A stretch of DNA of 64,000 nt from Convivina intestini (GCF_003096575.1 NZ_QEKT01000008.1:1-64000), one strand, 5' to 3'; shown: positions 51,952 to 60,269, counted from the first letter of the stretch. Program-made: numbers and translations. The notes: generated from the letters alone by a model not told the origin.

Positions 51952-53142
51952 ATGGATAGTGGTAGCATTACTTGGGTCTTGATTTCGGCCCTATTGGTCT
52001 GGATAATGTCGCCGGGATTGGCCCTATTTTATGCCGGTTTAGGTGGCCCTAAGAATCGCTTACATACAATTGGTACATCCTTGATTTTGATGGGGGTTGC
52101 TTCAATTATTTGGTTTTTACTAGGTTATACCCTAGCTTTCGGTGGCGGTAATGACTGGCTTGGTAATTTGAAATTCTGGGGTTTAAATCAAATTTCCTTT
52201 AGTCATTCGACGCGAGGTTTGACGATTCCAGACGGCTTGTTTGCTATCTTTCAGGGGATGTTTCCCATCATTACCGTCATTATCATCATTGGTTCGGTGA
52301 TTGGTCGGATCCGTTTGCGCTCTTTGATTGTTTTTATCAGTCTCTGGCTGCTAGTCGTTTATTCACCACTAGCCCACATGGTTTGGGATAATGGTTTCCT
52401 AGCTAAATTAGGAGCGATTGATTTTGCTGGCGGAACGGTGGTTCATATTTCCAGTGGGGTGACCGGCTTGGTATTGGCTTACTTGATAGGTCCACGTCGG
52501 GATCAGAGTTATGAGAAAATCTATTCGCCTTATATTTTTGTTGGTGGTTTTCTGTTGTGGTTTGGCTGGTTTGGCTTTAACGCTGGCTCCGCTTTGGCTG
52601 CCAACGATCAGGCAATTCTAGCTTTGATGAATACTTGGTTGGCCTCAGCGGCAGCCTTGTTGCCCGGAGCTTGGATGTCTTACCGATTGCGTGGCCATTT
52701 ATTACTAGCTGACCTAGTGACGGCTGGTCTGTCGGGCTTGGTAGTTATCACCCCTGCGGCTGGTTTTGTTCATCCCTGGGCAGCGATTGTGATGGGGGCC
52801 ATTGCTGGTGTGGTTGGTATCTATAGCATTACCTTAATTAAGCGTCATTTTGGCTATGACGATACCTTAGATGCTTTTGGTATACATGGTATCGGCGGAA
52901 CCTTGGGGGCCATTTTAACCGGTGTATTTGCTGATAAAAGTTTGGGCAATGCAGGTGGTCTAGTGAATGGTCACTGGGAGCTTCTAGGGCAACAATTGAT
53001 TGCCATTGTCATTACCCTTTTGTTAGTCGTGGTTGGTACGGTATTGCTAGCTGGGATTACGCGACTATTGGTCGGACCTTTACGGGTTAGTGAAGATGAC
53101 GAAACCATTGGTTTGGACCTGCGTTTGCATCTACAAAAATAA
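51952..53142 (+). CDS. amt: Ammonium transporter (Amt family)
   Basis: Transporter of 396 aa from ATG 51952, with GAGGTGGG upstream; the frame from 51937 runs through that site. Eleven helices. The twin-His pore residues are in FAGGTVVHISSG and DAFGIHGIGGTLGAI. No glnK gene is adjacent, unlike the usual glnK-amt pair. It imports ammonium at low supply, which feeds the nearby amino-acid pathways. Confidence 0.94.
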   Translation: MDSGSITWVLISALLVWIMSPGLALFYAGLGGPKNRLHTIGTSLILMGVASIIWFLLGYTLAFGGGNDWLGNLKFWGLNQISFSHSTRGLTIPDGLFAIFQGMFPIITVIIIIGSVIGRIRLRSLIVFISLWLLVVYSPLAHMVWDNGFLAKLGAIDFAGGTVVHISSGVTGLVLAYLIGPRRDQSYEKIYSPYIFVGGFLLWFGWFGFNAGSALAANDQAILALMNTWLASAAALLPGAWMSYRLRGHLLLADLVTAGLSGLVVITPAAGFVHPWAAIVMGAIAGVVGIYSITLIKRHFGYDDTLDAFGIHGIGGTLGAILTGVFADKSLGNAGGLVNGHWELLGQQLIAIVITLLLVVVGTVLLAGITRLLVGPLRVSEDDETIGLDLRLHLQK

Positions 53143-53151
53143 TTAATTGGC

Positions 53152-53197
53152 AAAGTTAACCAGTTATCAGGCATAGATAACCGGTTAGCTTTTTTTG
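53152..53197 (+). terminator. Terminator of amt
   Basis: Long stem AAAGTTAACCAGTTATC / GATAACCGGTTAGCTTT with two mismatches and a seven-T tail. Confidence 0.9.
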
Positions 53198-53252
53198 CTA
53201 GCATGAAAAAGGGAAAGTCGGTATAAATAGATAAACGGAAAGGAGTAATGAG

Positions 53253-53693
53253 ATGGAGGTACATTTAGAAATTGACGCTGGGCAGAAAACGATAATTACC
53301 TATCGGGCCAGCGAGGATGGACAGGCTACCCAAGAGCTGTTTGAGGATTTAAAAGACCTGGTTGATCGTCAAAAAATACGGATTGAACAGGATGGCTCTT
53401 ATCATTATTTACCTGTTCAAAAAATTAAACGAATTTACACCGAAAATAAGCTGGTCTATTGCGAAACTGCAACAGAACGTTATCGCTTAAAGGAACGCTT
53501 GTACCAATTGCGCGCAATTTTACCAGAACATCGTTTTTTACAGATATCCAATAGTGAAATTATTAATCGCGCTTATTTAAAGCAGTTTGATTTGTCGAAA
53601 ACGGGGATGTATCAGGTGATTTTTACCGATGGCCAGATGACTTATGCCTCTAGGCGTTATATGCAGGCTATTAAAAGGAGTTTTAAATTATGA
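53253..53693 (+). CDS. LytTR-family DNA-binding regulator
   Basis: Protein of 146 aa with a C-terminal LytTR domain (about 45-145; IKRIYTENKLVYCET, FLQISNSEIINRAYL and the YASRRYMQAIKRSF region) and a short N-terminal part without a receiver domain. AAAGGAG lies 7 nt upstream. It overlaps a DUF3021 membrane gene (ATGA). Such LytTR plus membrane-protein pairs act as regulator and inhibitor in streptococci and lactobacilli. Confidence 0.87.
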   Translation: MEVHLEIDAGQKTIITYRASEDGQATQELFEDLKDLVDRQKIRIEQDGSYHYLPVQKIKRIYTENKLVYCETATERYRLKERLYQLRAILPEHRFLQISNSEIINRAYLKQFDLSKTGMYQVIFTDGQMTYASRRYMQAIKRSFKL

Positions 53694-54133
53694 AGTATGT
53701 ACGAATGATTCGCTTTGGCGTTATTACCGGGGTGTTTATCGGTTTTATGTCCGCCTTGCTGTTTTCCTGGCTTTATCAGAGTGATGTTTTTCAGCCATCT
53801 AGTCCTAAATTTGTGGCGCATATTTCTGATAATTTAACGGCGGTGACGATATCAGCGGTTATTTGGGCGTTGATGGGGATTGTCTTTAGTACCGCTCAAA
53901 TGATTTTTGAAGTAGAAAGTTGGAGCATTACTAAGCAAACGGTTTTGCACTTTATAACCACCTATACGGGTTATACTATCTTAGCTATTTTGGCTGGCTG
54001 GTTCCCATTGAATTTTTGGTATTTATTGCAATATTCATTAATCTTTGTGGTGGTTTATATCATTATTTGGTCGATTTCAATGTATATTGCCCGACGGAAT
54101 GTGAGGGAGTTGAATCAGGAATTGTCTAAATAA
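53690..54133 (+). CDS. DUF3021 membrane protein, partner of the LytTR regulator
   Basis: Protein of 147 aa with four helices (about 8-28, 45-68, 80-100 and 105-128), the DUF3021 layout. AAAAGGAG stands before ATG 53690, which overlaps the upstream stop. It probably holds the LytTR protein inactive at the membrane until a signal arrives; that is inferred from similar pairs. Confidence 0.8.
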   Translation: MKYVRMIRFGVITGVFIGFMSALLFSWLYQSDVFQPSSPKFVAHISDNLTAVTISAVIWALMGIVFSTAQMIFEVESWSITKQTVLHFITTYTGYTILAILAGWFPLNFWYLLQYSLIFVVVYIIIWSISMYIARRNVRELNQELSK

Positions 54134-54145
54134 ATTATTAAATTT

Positions 54146-54184
54146 AAAGAGCCTGTTGGAATATTATTCCAATAGGCTCTTTTT
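54146..54184. terminator. Bidirectional terminator
   Basis: Stem AAAGAGCCTGTTGGAAT / ATTCCAATAGGCTCTTT with one G-T pair, then T residues. Confidence 0.92.
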
Positions 54185-54188
54185 CATT

Positions 54189-54380
54189 TTACTTTTTTCT
54201 GTTATTTGATATTTTGTTAATGACAGAGTTGGTTAGTAGAGCGATTGCAGTTAAAGCTATCATGTTTACAATTATGGCCGTTAACTTATCTAGTTTTTGT
54301 AATACAAAAATAAAAAGCAAAAACTCCGAAATACCAGCCACTGCCCCAAGAATCAATGAGTACTTTAATCTATCTGACAT
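54189..54380 (-). CDS. Hypothetical two-helix small membrane protein
   Basis: Protein of 63 aa with two hydrophobic stretches (about 8-26 and 33-50) and a basic tail KISNNRKK. AAAAGAG precedes ATG 54380 by 6 nt. I do not recognise it. It sits between the LytTR/DUF3021 pair and a dehydrogenase gene. Confidence 0.5.
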   Translation of the reverse strand: MSDRLKYSLILGAVAGISEFLLFIFVLQKLDKLTAIIVNMIALTAIALLTNSVINKISNNRKK

Positions 54381-54606
54381 AATTTGCTCTTTTCGAATTG
54401 GAAATGATGACCTAATGAAGTGCTGTGTTTATGTTTACTTATATCTTCCTTTCTCTAATTATATACCTGGATAATGTATTATCTTAATTTTTCATTAACA
54501 TTTTCTAACACTTCCTCCACCTCAAAAGCCTTAGAATGAAGATGATATAAACATTCAATAAAAGGCATATTGGTTAGGAATCCAATTAGAAAGTGGTCCG
54601 TATTTA
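54381..54606. other. AT-rich intergenic gap, possible gene remnant
   Basis: No clear promoter. On the minus strand a protein-like frame (54479-54568) continues without a start to a stop near 54610, suggesting the tail of a lost gene. Confidence 0.35.
54479..54568 (-). pseudogene. Short 29-codon frame, possible remnant
   Basis: From ATG 54568 the frame reads MPFIECLYHLHSK, ending in VNEKLR and TAA. Composition looks protein-like and stays open some 40 bases upstream, but no ribosome binding site is seen. It may be the C-terminal relic of a small gene interrupted when the dehydrogenase gene moved in. Confidence 0.25.
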
Positions 54607-55617
54607 ATGTCGTTTAAAATAATCATTTTTGGTGTTCGAGACAGTGAAATTGAGCTTTTTCAGCAATTAAAACCTAAAAGTTTCGAATTAAAATTAATCT
54701 CTGACAATCTAACTCATGAAAATGTCGCCTTGACGGCTGGCTATGATGGCGTGTTATTACGGGCAAATAATTTAGCCGATGCCCACAACTTAAATCAGAT
54801 GAAATCCTATGGTATTCATTATATTTTCACGCGGACAGTTGGCTATAATCACATTGATCTAAACCAGGCGAAACAGAATGGACAGCTTATCGCCTATGTA
54901 CCATCATATTCGCCTTATGCCGTGGCCGACTTAGCCTTTAGTTTAGGAATCATGCAATCGCGCCTGCTACCAACAGCCATTGCAAACAGTGCTCAAGGGG
55001 ATTTTCGAATCAATGGCGCTAGTCTAACCACCGAATTTCAGAATATGACCATAGGCATTATTGGTACGGGTAAGATTGGTCAGGCTGAAGCGCGACTGTG
55101 GCAGGCAGTGGGTGCTCGAGTGTTAGCTTGCGATTTTCATCCTAAGGCTGAATTGGCTGGGATTGTTTCCTATGTACCGCAAGCAGATTTGCTGGCTCAA
55201 GCTGATGTGGTGTCCTTGCACATTCCCTATACCCAGGGTAAAAACGACAATATCTTCGCTCAAGCAGAACTGGCTCAAATGAAAGCTAATGCTGTTTTGG
55301 TCAATACGTCTCGGGCTGAAATTACGGATGAAGAGGCAATTTTAGATGCCGTTGAAAACCATCACATCAAAGCCTTTGCCACTGATGTGATTAAAAACGA
55401 AGCAGCTTATTTTGGTAAGAAAATCGGTTCGGTCGATGGGACAGTTGGTCGGATGCAAGCACTATATCCACGGGTCGTTGTTACGCCTCATTTGGGCTCA
55501 TTTACCAGCGAAGCCCTTAATGATATGATTACTACTTCATTTTCAAATTTTGCACACGCCTTAGCGGGTGACTTTGATGATAATTTTTTAGTTAAACCAA
55601 ACTTAAGTAAAGTCTGA
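54607..55617 (+). CDS. D-2-hydroxyacid dehydrogenase (D-lactate dehydrogenase type)
   Basis: NAD-dependent enzyme of 336 aa. The Rossmann motif is GIIGTGKIGQAEA (about 148-160); catalytic Arg is in NTSRAEI (about 236), an acidic residue in DVIKNE, and His in TPHLGS (about 297). It reduces pyruvate or a related 2-oxoacid to the D-acid. FTRTVGYNHID in the substrate domain fits D-lactate or D-hydroxyisocaproate dehydrogenases. Its ribosome site is weak. Confidence 0.88.
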   Translation: MSFKIIIFGVRDSEIELFQQLKPKSFELKLISDNLTHENVALTAGYDGVLLRANNLADAHNLNQMKSYGIHYIFTRTVGYNHIDLNQAKQNGQLIAYVPSYSPYAVADLAFSLGIMQSRLLPTAIANSAQGDFRINGASLTTEFQNMTIGIIGTGKIGQAEARLWQAVGARVLACDFHPKAELAGIVSYVPQADLLAQADVVSLHIPYTQGKNDNIFAQAELAQMKANAVLVNTSRAEITDEEAILDAVENHHIKAFATDVIKNEAAYFGKKIGSVDGTVGRMQALYPRVVVTPHLGSFTSEALNDMITTSFSNFAHALAGDFDDNFLVKPNLSKV

Positions 55618-55623
55618 AATCTA

Positions 55624-55660
55624 TAAAAGCGTTCCTATTATTAATAGGAACGCTTTTACT
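55624..55660. terminator. Bidirectional terminator
   Basis: Perfect 15-bp stem AAAAGCGTTCCTATT / AATAGGAACGCTTTT with a 3-nt loop. Confidence 0.94.
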
Positions 55661-56114
55661 TTGCATTTTTCTGGACACATTGATCACAAAGACCGAAAAT
55701 TTCAAGATTTACTGTTTGGAACTGAAAGTTATCCATACCCAATACCTTATTTAATTCTTTGTCACCATTGATTTTGATGACTCGATGGCACCGTGTACAA
55801 AAAAAGTGACCATGATGAATCTGATTAAAATCGCATTGGTATTTAACGCTCAATTGTCCATCGTCATTACGTTCTTCCAAAATACCCAACTTTACGAACT
55901 CGTTGATGTTGTTATAAGTAGTGTTAGAGCTAGCCGTTGGGTATACCGTGTGCATATAGCGATTAACATTGGTTACGGTGATATATTCTTCTGAAAAATC
56001 TGTCAAATAGGCTAAGAGGGTCAGCCGTTGCTGAGTAACTCGTAAAGGACTATTTTTTAGAATATTGACACCTTTTTGATACTTTTCATTTGTATTTAAA
56101 TTTTCTATTTGCAT
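55656..56114 (-). CDS. Fur-family metalloregulator (Fur/PerR/Zur)
   Basis: Regulator of 152 aa with an N-terminal winged helix (LRVTQQRLTLLAYL; STNTTYNN-like recognition region SSNTTYNNINEF) and C-terminal metal domain HHGHFFCTRCHRV. Two CxxC pairs (CTRC and CDQC) form the structural zinc site. The sequence does not separate PerR from Fur or Zur; the PerR-like His/Asp set is plausible. A Fur-box palindrome lies in the divergent gap toward the 44-aa gene at 56205. Confidence 0.87.
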   Translation of the reverse strand: MQIENLNTNEKYQKGVNILKNSPLRVTQQRLTLLAYLTDFSEEYITVTNVNRYMHTVYPTASSNTTYNNINEFVKLGILEERNDDGQLSVKYQCDFNQIHHGHFFCTRCHRVIKINGDKELNKVLGMDNFQFQTVNLEIFGLCDQCVQKNAK

Positions 56115-56143
56115 AGTGATATTTTAAACCTTTTAAATTTATG

Positions 56144-56171
56144 TTGACAAAAAAGCCTTTTAAGATATTAT
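56144..56171 (+). promoter_or_regulatory. Promoter of the 44-aa small gene
   Basis: TTGACA, 16-bp spacer, TATTAT. The Fur box begins 8 bp downstream. Confidence 0.78.
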
Positions 56172-56178
56172 TAAATAG

Positions 56179-56193
56179 TAATGATTATCATTA
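56179..56193 (+). promoter_or_regulatory. Fur-box palindrome
   Basis: TAATGAT T ATCATTA, a perfect 15-bp inverted repeat equal to the core of the classic Fur box. It covers the expected transcription start of the 44-aa gene and touches its ribosome site AAGGAG. The Fur-family gene is divergent, 65 bp away. Confidence 0.82.
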
Positions 56194-56204
56194 AGGAGAA
56201 AATT

Positions 56205-56339
56205 ATGACTGAAAAACAAGATTTGAGTAGTGCTTACCGTCGGCTAAAAAGTCCCAATTCTAAAACTAGAGATCGGGCGCTGAAGATAATTAAAGAAATT
56301 AAGCGCAAGAAAAAGAATAAAGAATTAAATAGTCTATAA
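56205..56339 (+). CDS. 44-aa basic small protein under Fur-box control
   Basis: Small open frame of 44 codons with AAGGAG 8 nt before its ATG, a good promoter and a Fur box. The product starts MTEKQDLSSAYRRLKS and ends in a Lys-rich helix (KEIKRKKKNKEL). There is no membrane segment or Cys. I do not recognise it. By position it is a metal- or peroxide-responsive small protein, perhaps a regulator of metal transport or a nucleic-acid binder; function is unknown. A short palindromic hairpin (56371-56388) follows. Confidence 0.7.
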   Translation: MTEKQDLSSAYRRLKSPNSKTRDRALKIIKEIKRKKKNKELNSL

Positions 56340-56370
56340 GATTATGCGTTAATTATACGCTTTGTTAATG

Positions 56371-56388
56371 ATAAGAAAATTTTCTTAT
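56371..56388 (+). terminator. Palindromic hairpin after the 44-aa gene
   Basis: ATAAGAAAATTTTCTTAT, perfect but AT-only at the core, followed by TTTATC. A weak terminator for the small gene or a binding site. Confidence 0.4.
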
Positions 56389-56408
56389 TTTATCGTACTT
56401 CTAAATTC

Positions 56409-56450
56409 AAAAGAGGCGTCCTTAATGAAATATTTAGGACGCCTCTTTCT
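56409..56450. terminator. Bidirectional terminator
   Basis: AAAGAGGCGTCCT (56410-56422) pairs with AGGACGCCTCTTT (56436-56448), ending the leftward MerR gene and backing up the small gene. Confidence 0.92.
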
Positions 56451-57220
56451 TATGAATATTTTCTAATAATAGCAATTAGTAAATTAGCTGAAGGATCTTT
56501 GGTACGACTATCATAGTAGGCTTGAAAACTCTCATCAGCTTCGTACAAATCCGCCATAGCTAAATGATACTGACTGGTATAGTTAGGATTCATCAGCTTT
56601 AGCCACTTTTGATGGGCTTGGAAGATGTCTTGAGCGAGGGGATGGTCTAGTGTTAGTCCTTTTTCATTCATCAGGTTAAGATTGTGAATAATATTATTTT
56701 CTAATTGTTGTAAAGATTGATAGTCAGTTGTATTAAGTGATGCCATTTTCTTTTGAACTGCCTCATATTCTTGGTTACCGTATAACGTTCGTGCCTGTTC
56801 ACCATAGCGTTTATCATTTTGTCGTATGTGATTATTTTTTAAGGTTTCAAATTGTTCCTGGTCGGTCATCGTTATTTCTCCTCTATAGTATTTAAGCGAT
56901 TGATCAATACTTTTTAGTAATTGTCGTTTTTCTTCAATAACTTGTTTGAAAAGCTTGCGTTGAATCTCTAAGGCTTGTACCACGTTATAAGTGGGATCGT
57001 GTAAGATACTTTTAATTTTTTGCAGATTAAAATCTAAGCTTTTGAAGTATAAAATTTGTTGGAGGGTATCAAGTTGGGGCTTGGCGTAGCGGCGATAGCC
57101 GTTTTGATCAATTTTCTCTGGCTTTAACAAATTGATTTTGTCGTAGTATCGTAGTGTCCGAGTAGTAACACCAGTCAATTGAGCTAATTGAGAAATGGAA
57201 TAATTATTATTTTGATTCAT
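56450..57220 (-). CDS. MerR-family regulator with TipAS domain
   Basis: Regulator of 256 aa: MerR helix-turn-helix (ISQLAQLTGVTTRTLRYYDK, about 8-27), coiled-coil linker (about 80-115), then a TipAS antibiotic-recognition domain (about 140-256). It resembles Mta/TipA, which bind drugs and activate their own promoter. GGAGG lies 6 nt before ATG 57220. Its promoter has the 19-bp spacer expected for MerR action. No dedicated pump gene follows it. Confidence 0.88.
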   Translation of the reverse strand: MNQNNNYSISQLAQLTGVTTRTLRYYDKINLLKPEKIDQNGYRRYAKPQLDTLQQILYFKSLDFNLQKIKSILHDPTYNVVQALEIQRKLFKQVIEEKRQLLKSIDQSLKYYRGEITMTDQEQFETLKNNHIRQNDKRYGEQARTLYGNQEYEAVQKKMASLNTTDYQSLQQLENNIIHNLNLMNEKGLTLDHPLAQDIFQAHQKWLKLMNPNYTSQYHLAMADLYEADESFQAYYDSRTKDPSANLLIAIIRKYS

Positions 57221-57241
57221 AACACGCCTCCAACATGCTTT

Positions 57242-57272
57242 AATATAAAGTATGACCTAAGGTCAATGTCAA
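57242..57272 (-). promoter_or_regulatory. MerR-type promoter with 19-bp spacer and dyad
   Basis: On the minus strand TTGACA (57272-57267), 19-bp spacer, TATATT (57247-57242). The palindrome TGACCTAAGGTCA (57253-57265) sits in the spacer, the hallmark of MerR-activated promoters. Confidence 0.85.
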
Positions 57273-57304
57273 ACTTTTAAATTTCTGGAAAAGTAGCTAA
57301 AATA

Positions 57305-58480
57305 ATGAACCTACCATCTAATAACGCAAAAATTTATTTAGGAAAATCAGCCGATGGCCAGCCAATCAGCGCCTCTTACACTGATTTAATGGCTCAACAT
57401 CTCTTAGTTGTTGGCCAAACCGGTAGTGGAAAATCAACCTCTTTAAAGCAGGTTATTAGTCAATTGCAGGGGCATGATTTAACCAACATTATTTTTGATC
57501 CAACTGGTGAGTACGGTCAAGATTTACCAAATTGCATTACTTATACCATCGGTCAAAACGCCTTTGTGGATGTGACAAATCAGGATGCCAGACAATTATT
57601 GGTGTTATGGGACTTAGATTGGCCGGATTTCTTGGTTGAAAAATTACAATCAGCGATTGTGTCATTACGTATTCAAAATATGAATTATCCTAATCAAGCT
57701 AAAATCTTGAACAAACTTAATCTTAAAATCAGTCAATATCAGGCTTGGCAAAGACAATTAGCCCTATTTGGCCATGATTATCCCGTACACTTATTGGCGG
57801 AACAATTAATCCAAGAATTTGTGGTGCCTTTTGCCAATAATCAAGCTGATTATAGTTATCTAGGGCAAGAACTTGACCATCAGGCTATTCGACAATACTG
57901 GCCTCAAATTTTGGCCTTACAGGAGTTACTGGGCCATCCTGTGTCTAGTCGAATCTTTCATCTATGCCAACCGAATGGTCAGGTAATCCAGTATGATTTA
58001 TCTTTTATTTTAAGTAAATTTGAAAATTCTCTCAATCAAAAACGCTCCCTGGTGCTTAACTTGTCAAATTTACAAAGTTATCCCCATATTCAGCAAAACG
58101 TTATTTCTTTATTGATGGATCAAATTTTATATCAACGAATTAATAGTACCTGCCGCCGTCCAGTGGCGATTGTGATTGATGAGGCCCATCGCTATCTACC
58201 AGTTAATCAACCTTTAGCACAGAGTGGTATTTTTCACCTCCTACGGGAAGGTCGAAAATTTGGTCTGAATTTATTAATGAGCACTCAATCGAGTTTGGAT
58301 ATACCGGCCCAGTTGCGTGGTCAGTTTCATACCTGGCTTGTTCATAATTTGCAGACTAAAGAGGAGGTCGAACATTTACCAAGTTCAGCCAATTTTGATC
58401 AATTAAAGGTGGGCCAGGCGGTTTTATTCCGACAGAATAACCAATCTCAAATTATTAACATCCAACAATTCAATCGATAA
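57305..58480 (+). CDS. HerA/DUF87-like P-loop ATPase
   Basis: ATPase of 391 aa. Walker A is VGQTGSGKST at about 35-44; Walker B/DEAH-like VAIVIDEAHRYLP is near 290, followed by LLREGRKFGLNLLMSTQS, the HerA/FtsK sensor region with Arg finger candidates. The N-terminal HAS barrel of true HerA is short or absent. No NurA, SIR2 or DUF4297 nuclease is adjacent. DNA translocation in repair or in defence is possible but unproven. It is followed by a TetR gene 27 nt later. Confidence 0.8.
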   Translation: MNLPSNNAKIYLGKSADGQPISASYTDLMAQHLLVVGQTGSGKSTSLKQVISQLQGHDLTNIIFDPTGEYGQDLPNCITYTIGQNAFVDVTNQDARQLLVLWDLDWPDFLVEKLQSAIVSLRIQNMNYPNQAKILNKLNLKISQYQAWQRQLALFGHDYPVHLLAEQLIQEFVVPFANNQADYSYLGQELDHQAIRQYWPQILALQELLGHPVSSRIFHLCQPNGQVIQYDLSFILSKFENSLNQKRSLVLNLSNLQSYPHIQQNVISLLMDQILYQRINSTCRRPVAIVIDEAHRYLPVNQPLAQSGIFHLLREGRKFGLNLLMSTQSSLDIPAQLRGQFHTWLVHNLQTKEEVEHLPSSANFDQLKVGQAVLFRQNNQSQIINIQQFNR

Positions 58481-58507
58481 GGGCGAAAGGTGGATATTTA
58501 ATTATAA

Positions 58508-59086
58508 ATGACCAATGTAAAAGACCTCCGTTATCGGAAAAATCACGAACTGATTAAAACCAGCTTCATTGACCTAGTTAAATCTAAAGGCTATGTCAAA
58601 ACGACGGTCAGTCAAATTATTGCCGCTGCCCATATTAATCGTTCAACCTTCTATGTCCATTTTCTAGATAAGGAGGATTTGATGGCTGAAATTCAGACTG
58701 AACTGCTGGATGATATTTTAGTTTCTTTACCGGCTTTAAATTTAGATAATCTGATGAGCAATCAACGAGTGGAAGAACGAATCGTTCAAATGAGTCAAAA
58801 TGTCTACAATAATCGGACCATGTTGCACTTATTAATGAGCAGTAAGGGAGACCCGACCTTTAATCAACGCTTAATTCAACGGGCTAAAACCGAATTATTT
58901 TCTAGTGATATTGTGACTGATATTGATATTCCACAACCTTACTTGGCTGCTAGTATGGCCAGTTTGGTAGTTAATTTAATGCTAACCTGGGCGCAACGAG
59001 ACTTTCAAGAAAGTCCCGAAGAATTTGCCGAAATTGTCAAACAAATTGGGCCTAACTTCATTAAGTCCATTATTAATAGGGGTTAG
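58508..59086 (+). CDS. TetR-family regulator (DhaS/YhgD-like)
   Basis: Regulator of 192 aa with DNA-binding region TTVSQIIAAAHINRSTFYVHF (about 32-52) and a C-terminal all-helical domain like that of the regulator at 20054. GAAAGGTGG is the ribosome site. It precedes a YhgE-like membrane gene by 95 bp and is likely its repressor, a second copy of the TetR/YhgE-like unit near 19-20 kb. Confidence 0.83.
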   Translation: MTNVKDLRYRKNHELIKTSFIDLVKSKGYVKTTVSQIIAAAHINRSTFYVHFLDKEDLMAEIQTELLDDILVSLPALNLDNLMSNQRVEERIVQMSQNVYNNRTMLHLLMSSKGDPTFNQRLIQRAKTELFSSDIVTDIDIPQPYLAASMASLVVNLMLTWAQRDFQESPEEFAEIVKQIGPNFIKSIINRG

Positions 59087-59181
59087 CTATATTTATCCAA
59101 CATCTGTAGGATATTGGTGGTTGTACCGTTTTGGGGAATTATTAGAATTAGTTCTAGTAATAAAGAAAACGGAGAACAAAG

Positions 59182-60216
59182 ATGAAATCAAGTTGGAAAT
59201 TCATTTTAGGTCTAACAGTCGCTTTGACCGCTATCCTAAGTATCATGATGACGGCCTTTTCTATGCCAGCTGTTAATTCTGGTATTCACCAAGTACCGAT
59301 CGGCTTAATTGCGCCCGATGATGCTACCTATCAAAAATTAGCTACACCGCTTAAGAATAAGGGCTTTAAAGTTGAACAATATCAGAGTATTAACACGGTG
59401 AAAGACCAAGTTGATCAGCGTAAGATTTATGGTGCTATTGAGCTTTCAAATACTGGTGATGTGACGGTCTACCAAGCAACGGCGGCTTCCAGTGCTGTGG
59501 CTCAGGCTTTGAACCAAATCGGAACTGGCATTGTCGACCAGCAAAAAGTAGCTGGGACCAAACAATTAGCGCTGGCTGCCCAACAGGCCGGTGATCCGGT
59601 TATGTTAAAAACAATTAATGCTCGTATGACCACCCTGCAAGCCAAGCAAGTTAAAGTTGTAGAATTGAAAGCTCTTCCTAAGACTGACTCTAAGGGAGTT
59701 GGTTTAGCAGCCGGGGCCCTGCCAATCGCACTGGGTGGTTGGATTGGTTCGGTTGCCATTGCTAAGGCTGTTAAAGGTAAGTGGCAGAAATTTGCGGCAA
59801 TTCTATGTTTTGCCATGATTGGTGGACTTGGCTTGATAGCAGTTATTCAATTTGGAATTGGTACCTTTGATGGAAATTATTGGCTAACATCATTGGGCGC
59901 CATGTTGGGTATTGCAGCAACTGGTTTCTTTGTTCTAGGTTTACTAGAAGTGATAGGGAATTGGGGGCTAGCCATTGCGGCCATTACGCTAATCCTGCTA
60001 GGTAATCCACTGTCTGGTTTGACTTCGGCACCAGAAATGTTGCCAAGTGGTTGGGGCGCCTTTGGCCAGCTCTTACCACCAGGGGCTACCGGAACCCTAC
60101 TTCGTAACCTAGCTTTCTTTGATGGACATGCGACGGCCTTACCATTATTAGTCTTAGTTTCTTATGTTCTGGTTGGTATGTTGCTCTTCAAATTGGGGAA
60201 TAAATCAGAAATTTAA
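59182..60216 (+). CDS. YhgE-like membrane exporter
   Basis: Protein of 344 aa with TM1 at about 8-28, an extracellular domain to about 165 (VPIGLIAPDDATYQ resembles the YhgE/Pip start), then five helices. The gene follows a TetR gene and has CGGAG before the ATG. It lacks an ATPase. It is shorter than the two related proteins at 18790 and 35646. Likely function is export of or resistance to a hydrophobic compound. Confidence 0.75.
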   Translation: MKSSWKFILGLTVALTAILSIMMTAFSMPAVNSGIHQVPIGLIAPDDATYQKLATPLKNKGFKVEQYQSINTVKDQVDQRKIYGAIELSNTGDVTVYQATAASSAVAQALNQIGTGIVDQQKVAGTKQLALAAQQAGDPVMLKTINARMTTLQAKQVKVVELKALPKTDSKGVGLAAGALPIALGGWIGSVAIAKAVKGKWQKFAAILCFAMIGGLGLIAVIQFGIGTFDGNYWLTSLGAMLGIAATGFFVLGLLEVIGNWGLAIAAITLILLGNPLSGLTSAPEMLPSGWGAFGQLLPPGATGTLLRNLAFFDGHATALPLLVLVSYVLVGMLLFKLGNKSEI

Positions 60217-60230
60217 AGCATTATTTTCAT

Positions 60231-60269
60231 AAAAAGAGAGTGTTTCCTTTTCATAGGAGCACTCTTTTT
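60231..60269 (+). terminator. Terminator of the TetR/YhgE-like unit
   Basis: Stem AAAAAGAG-GTG / CAC-TCTTTTT with loop and T-rich end. Confidence 0.8.

Noticed and set aside
53253-54606. Bacteriocin locus beside the LytTR gene
   Set aside because: The small protein at 54189 has two membrane helices and no double-glycine leader, and no peptidase-ABC or immunity gene is near.
57305-58480. Anti-phage defence island around the HerA-like ATPase
   Set aside because: No nuclease, SIR2, methylase or toxin gene adjacent; neighbours are ordinary regulators and transporters.
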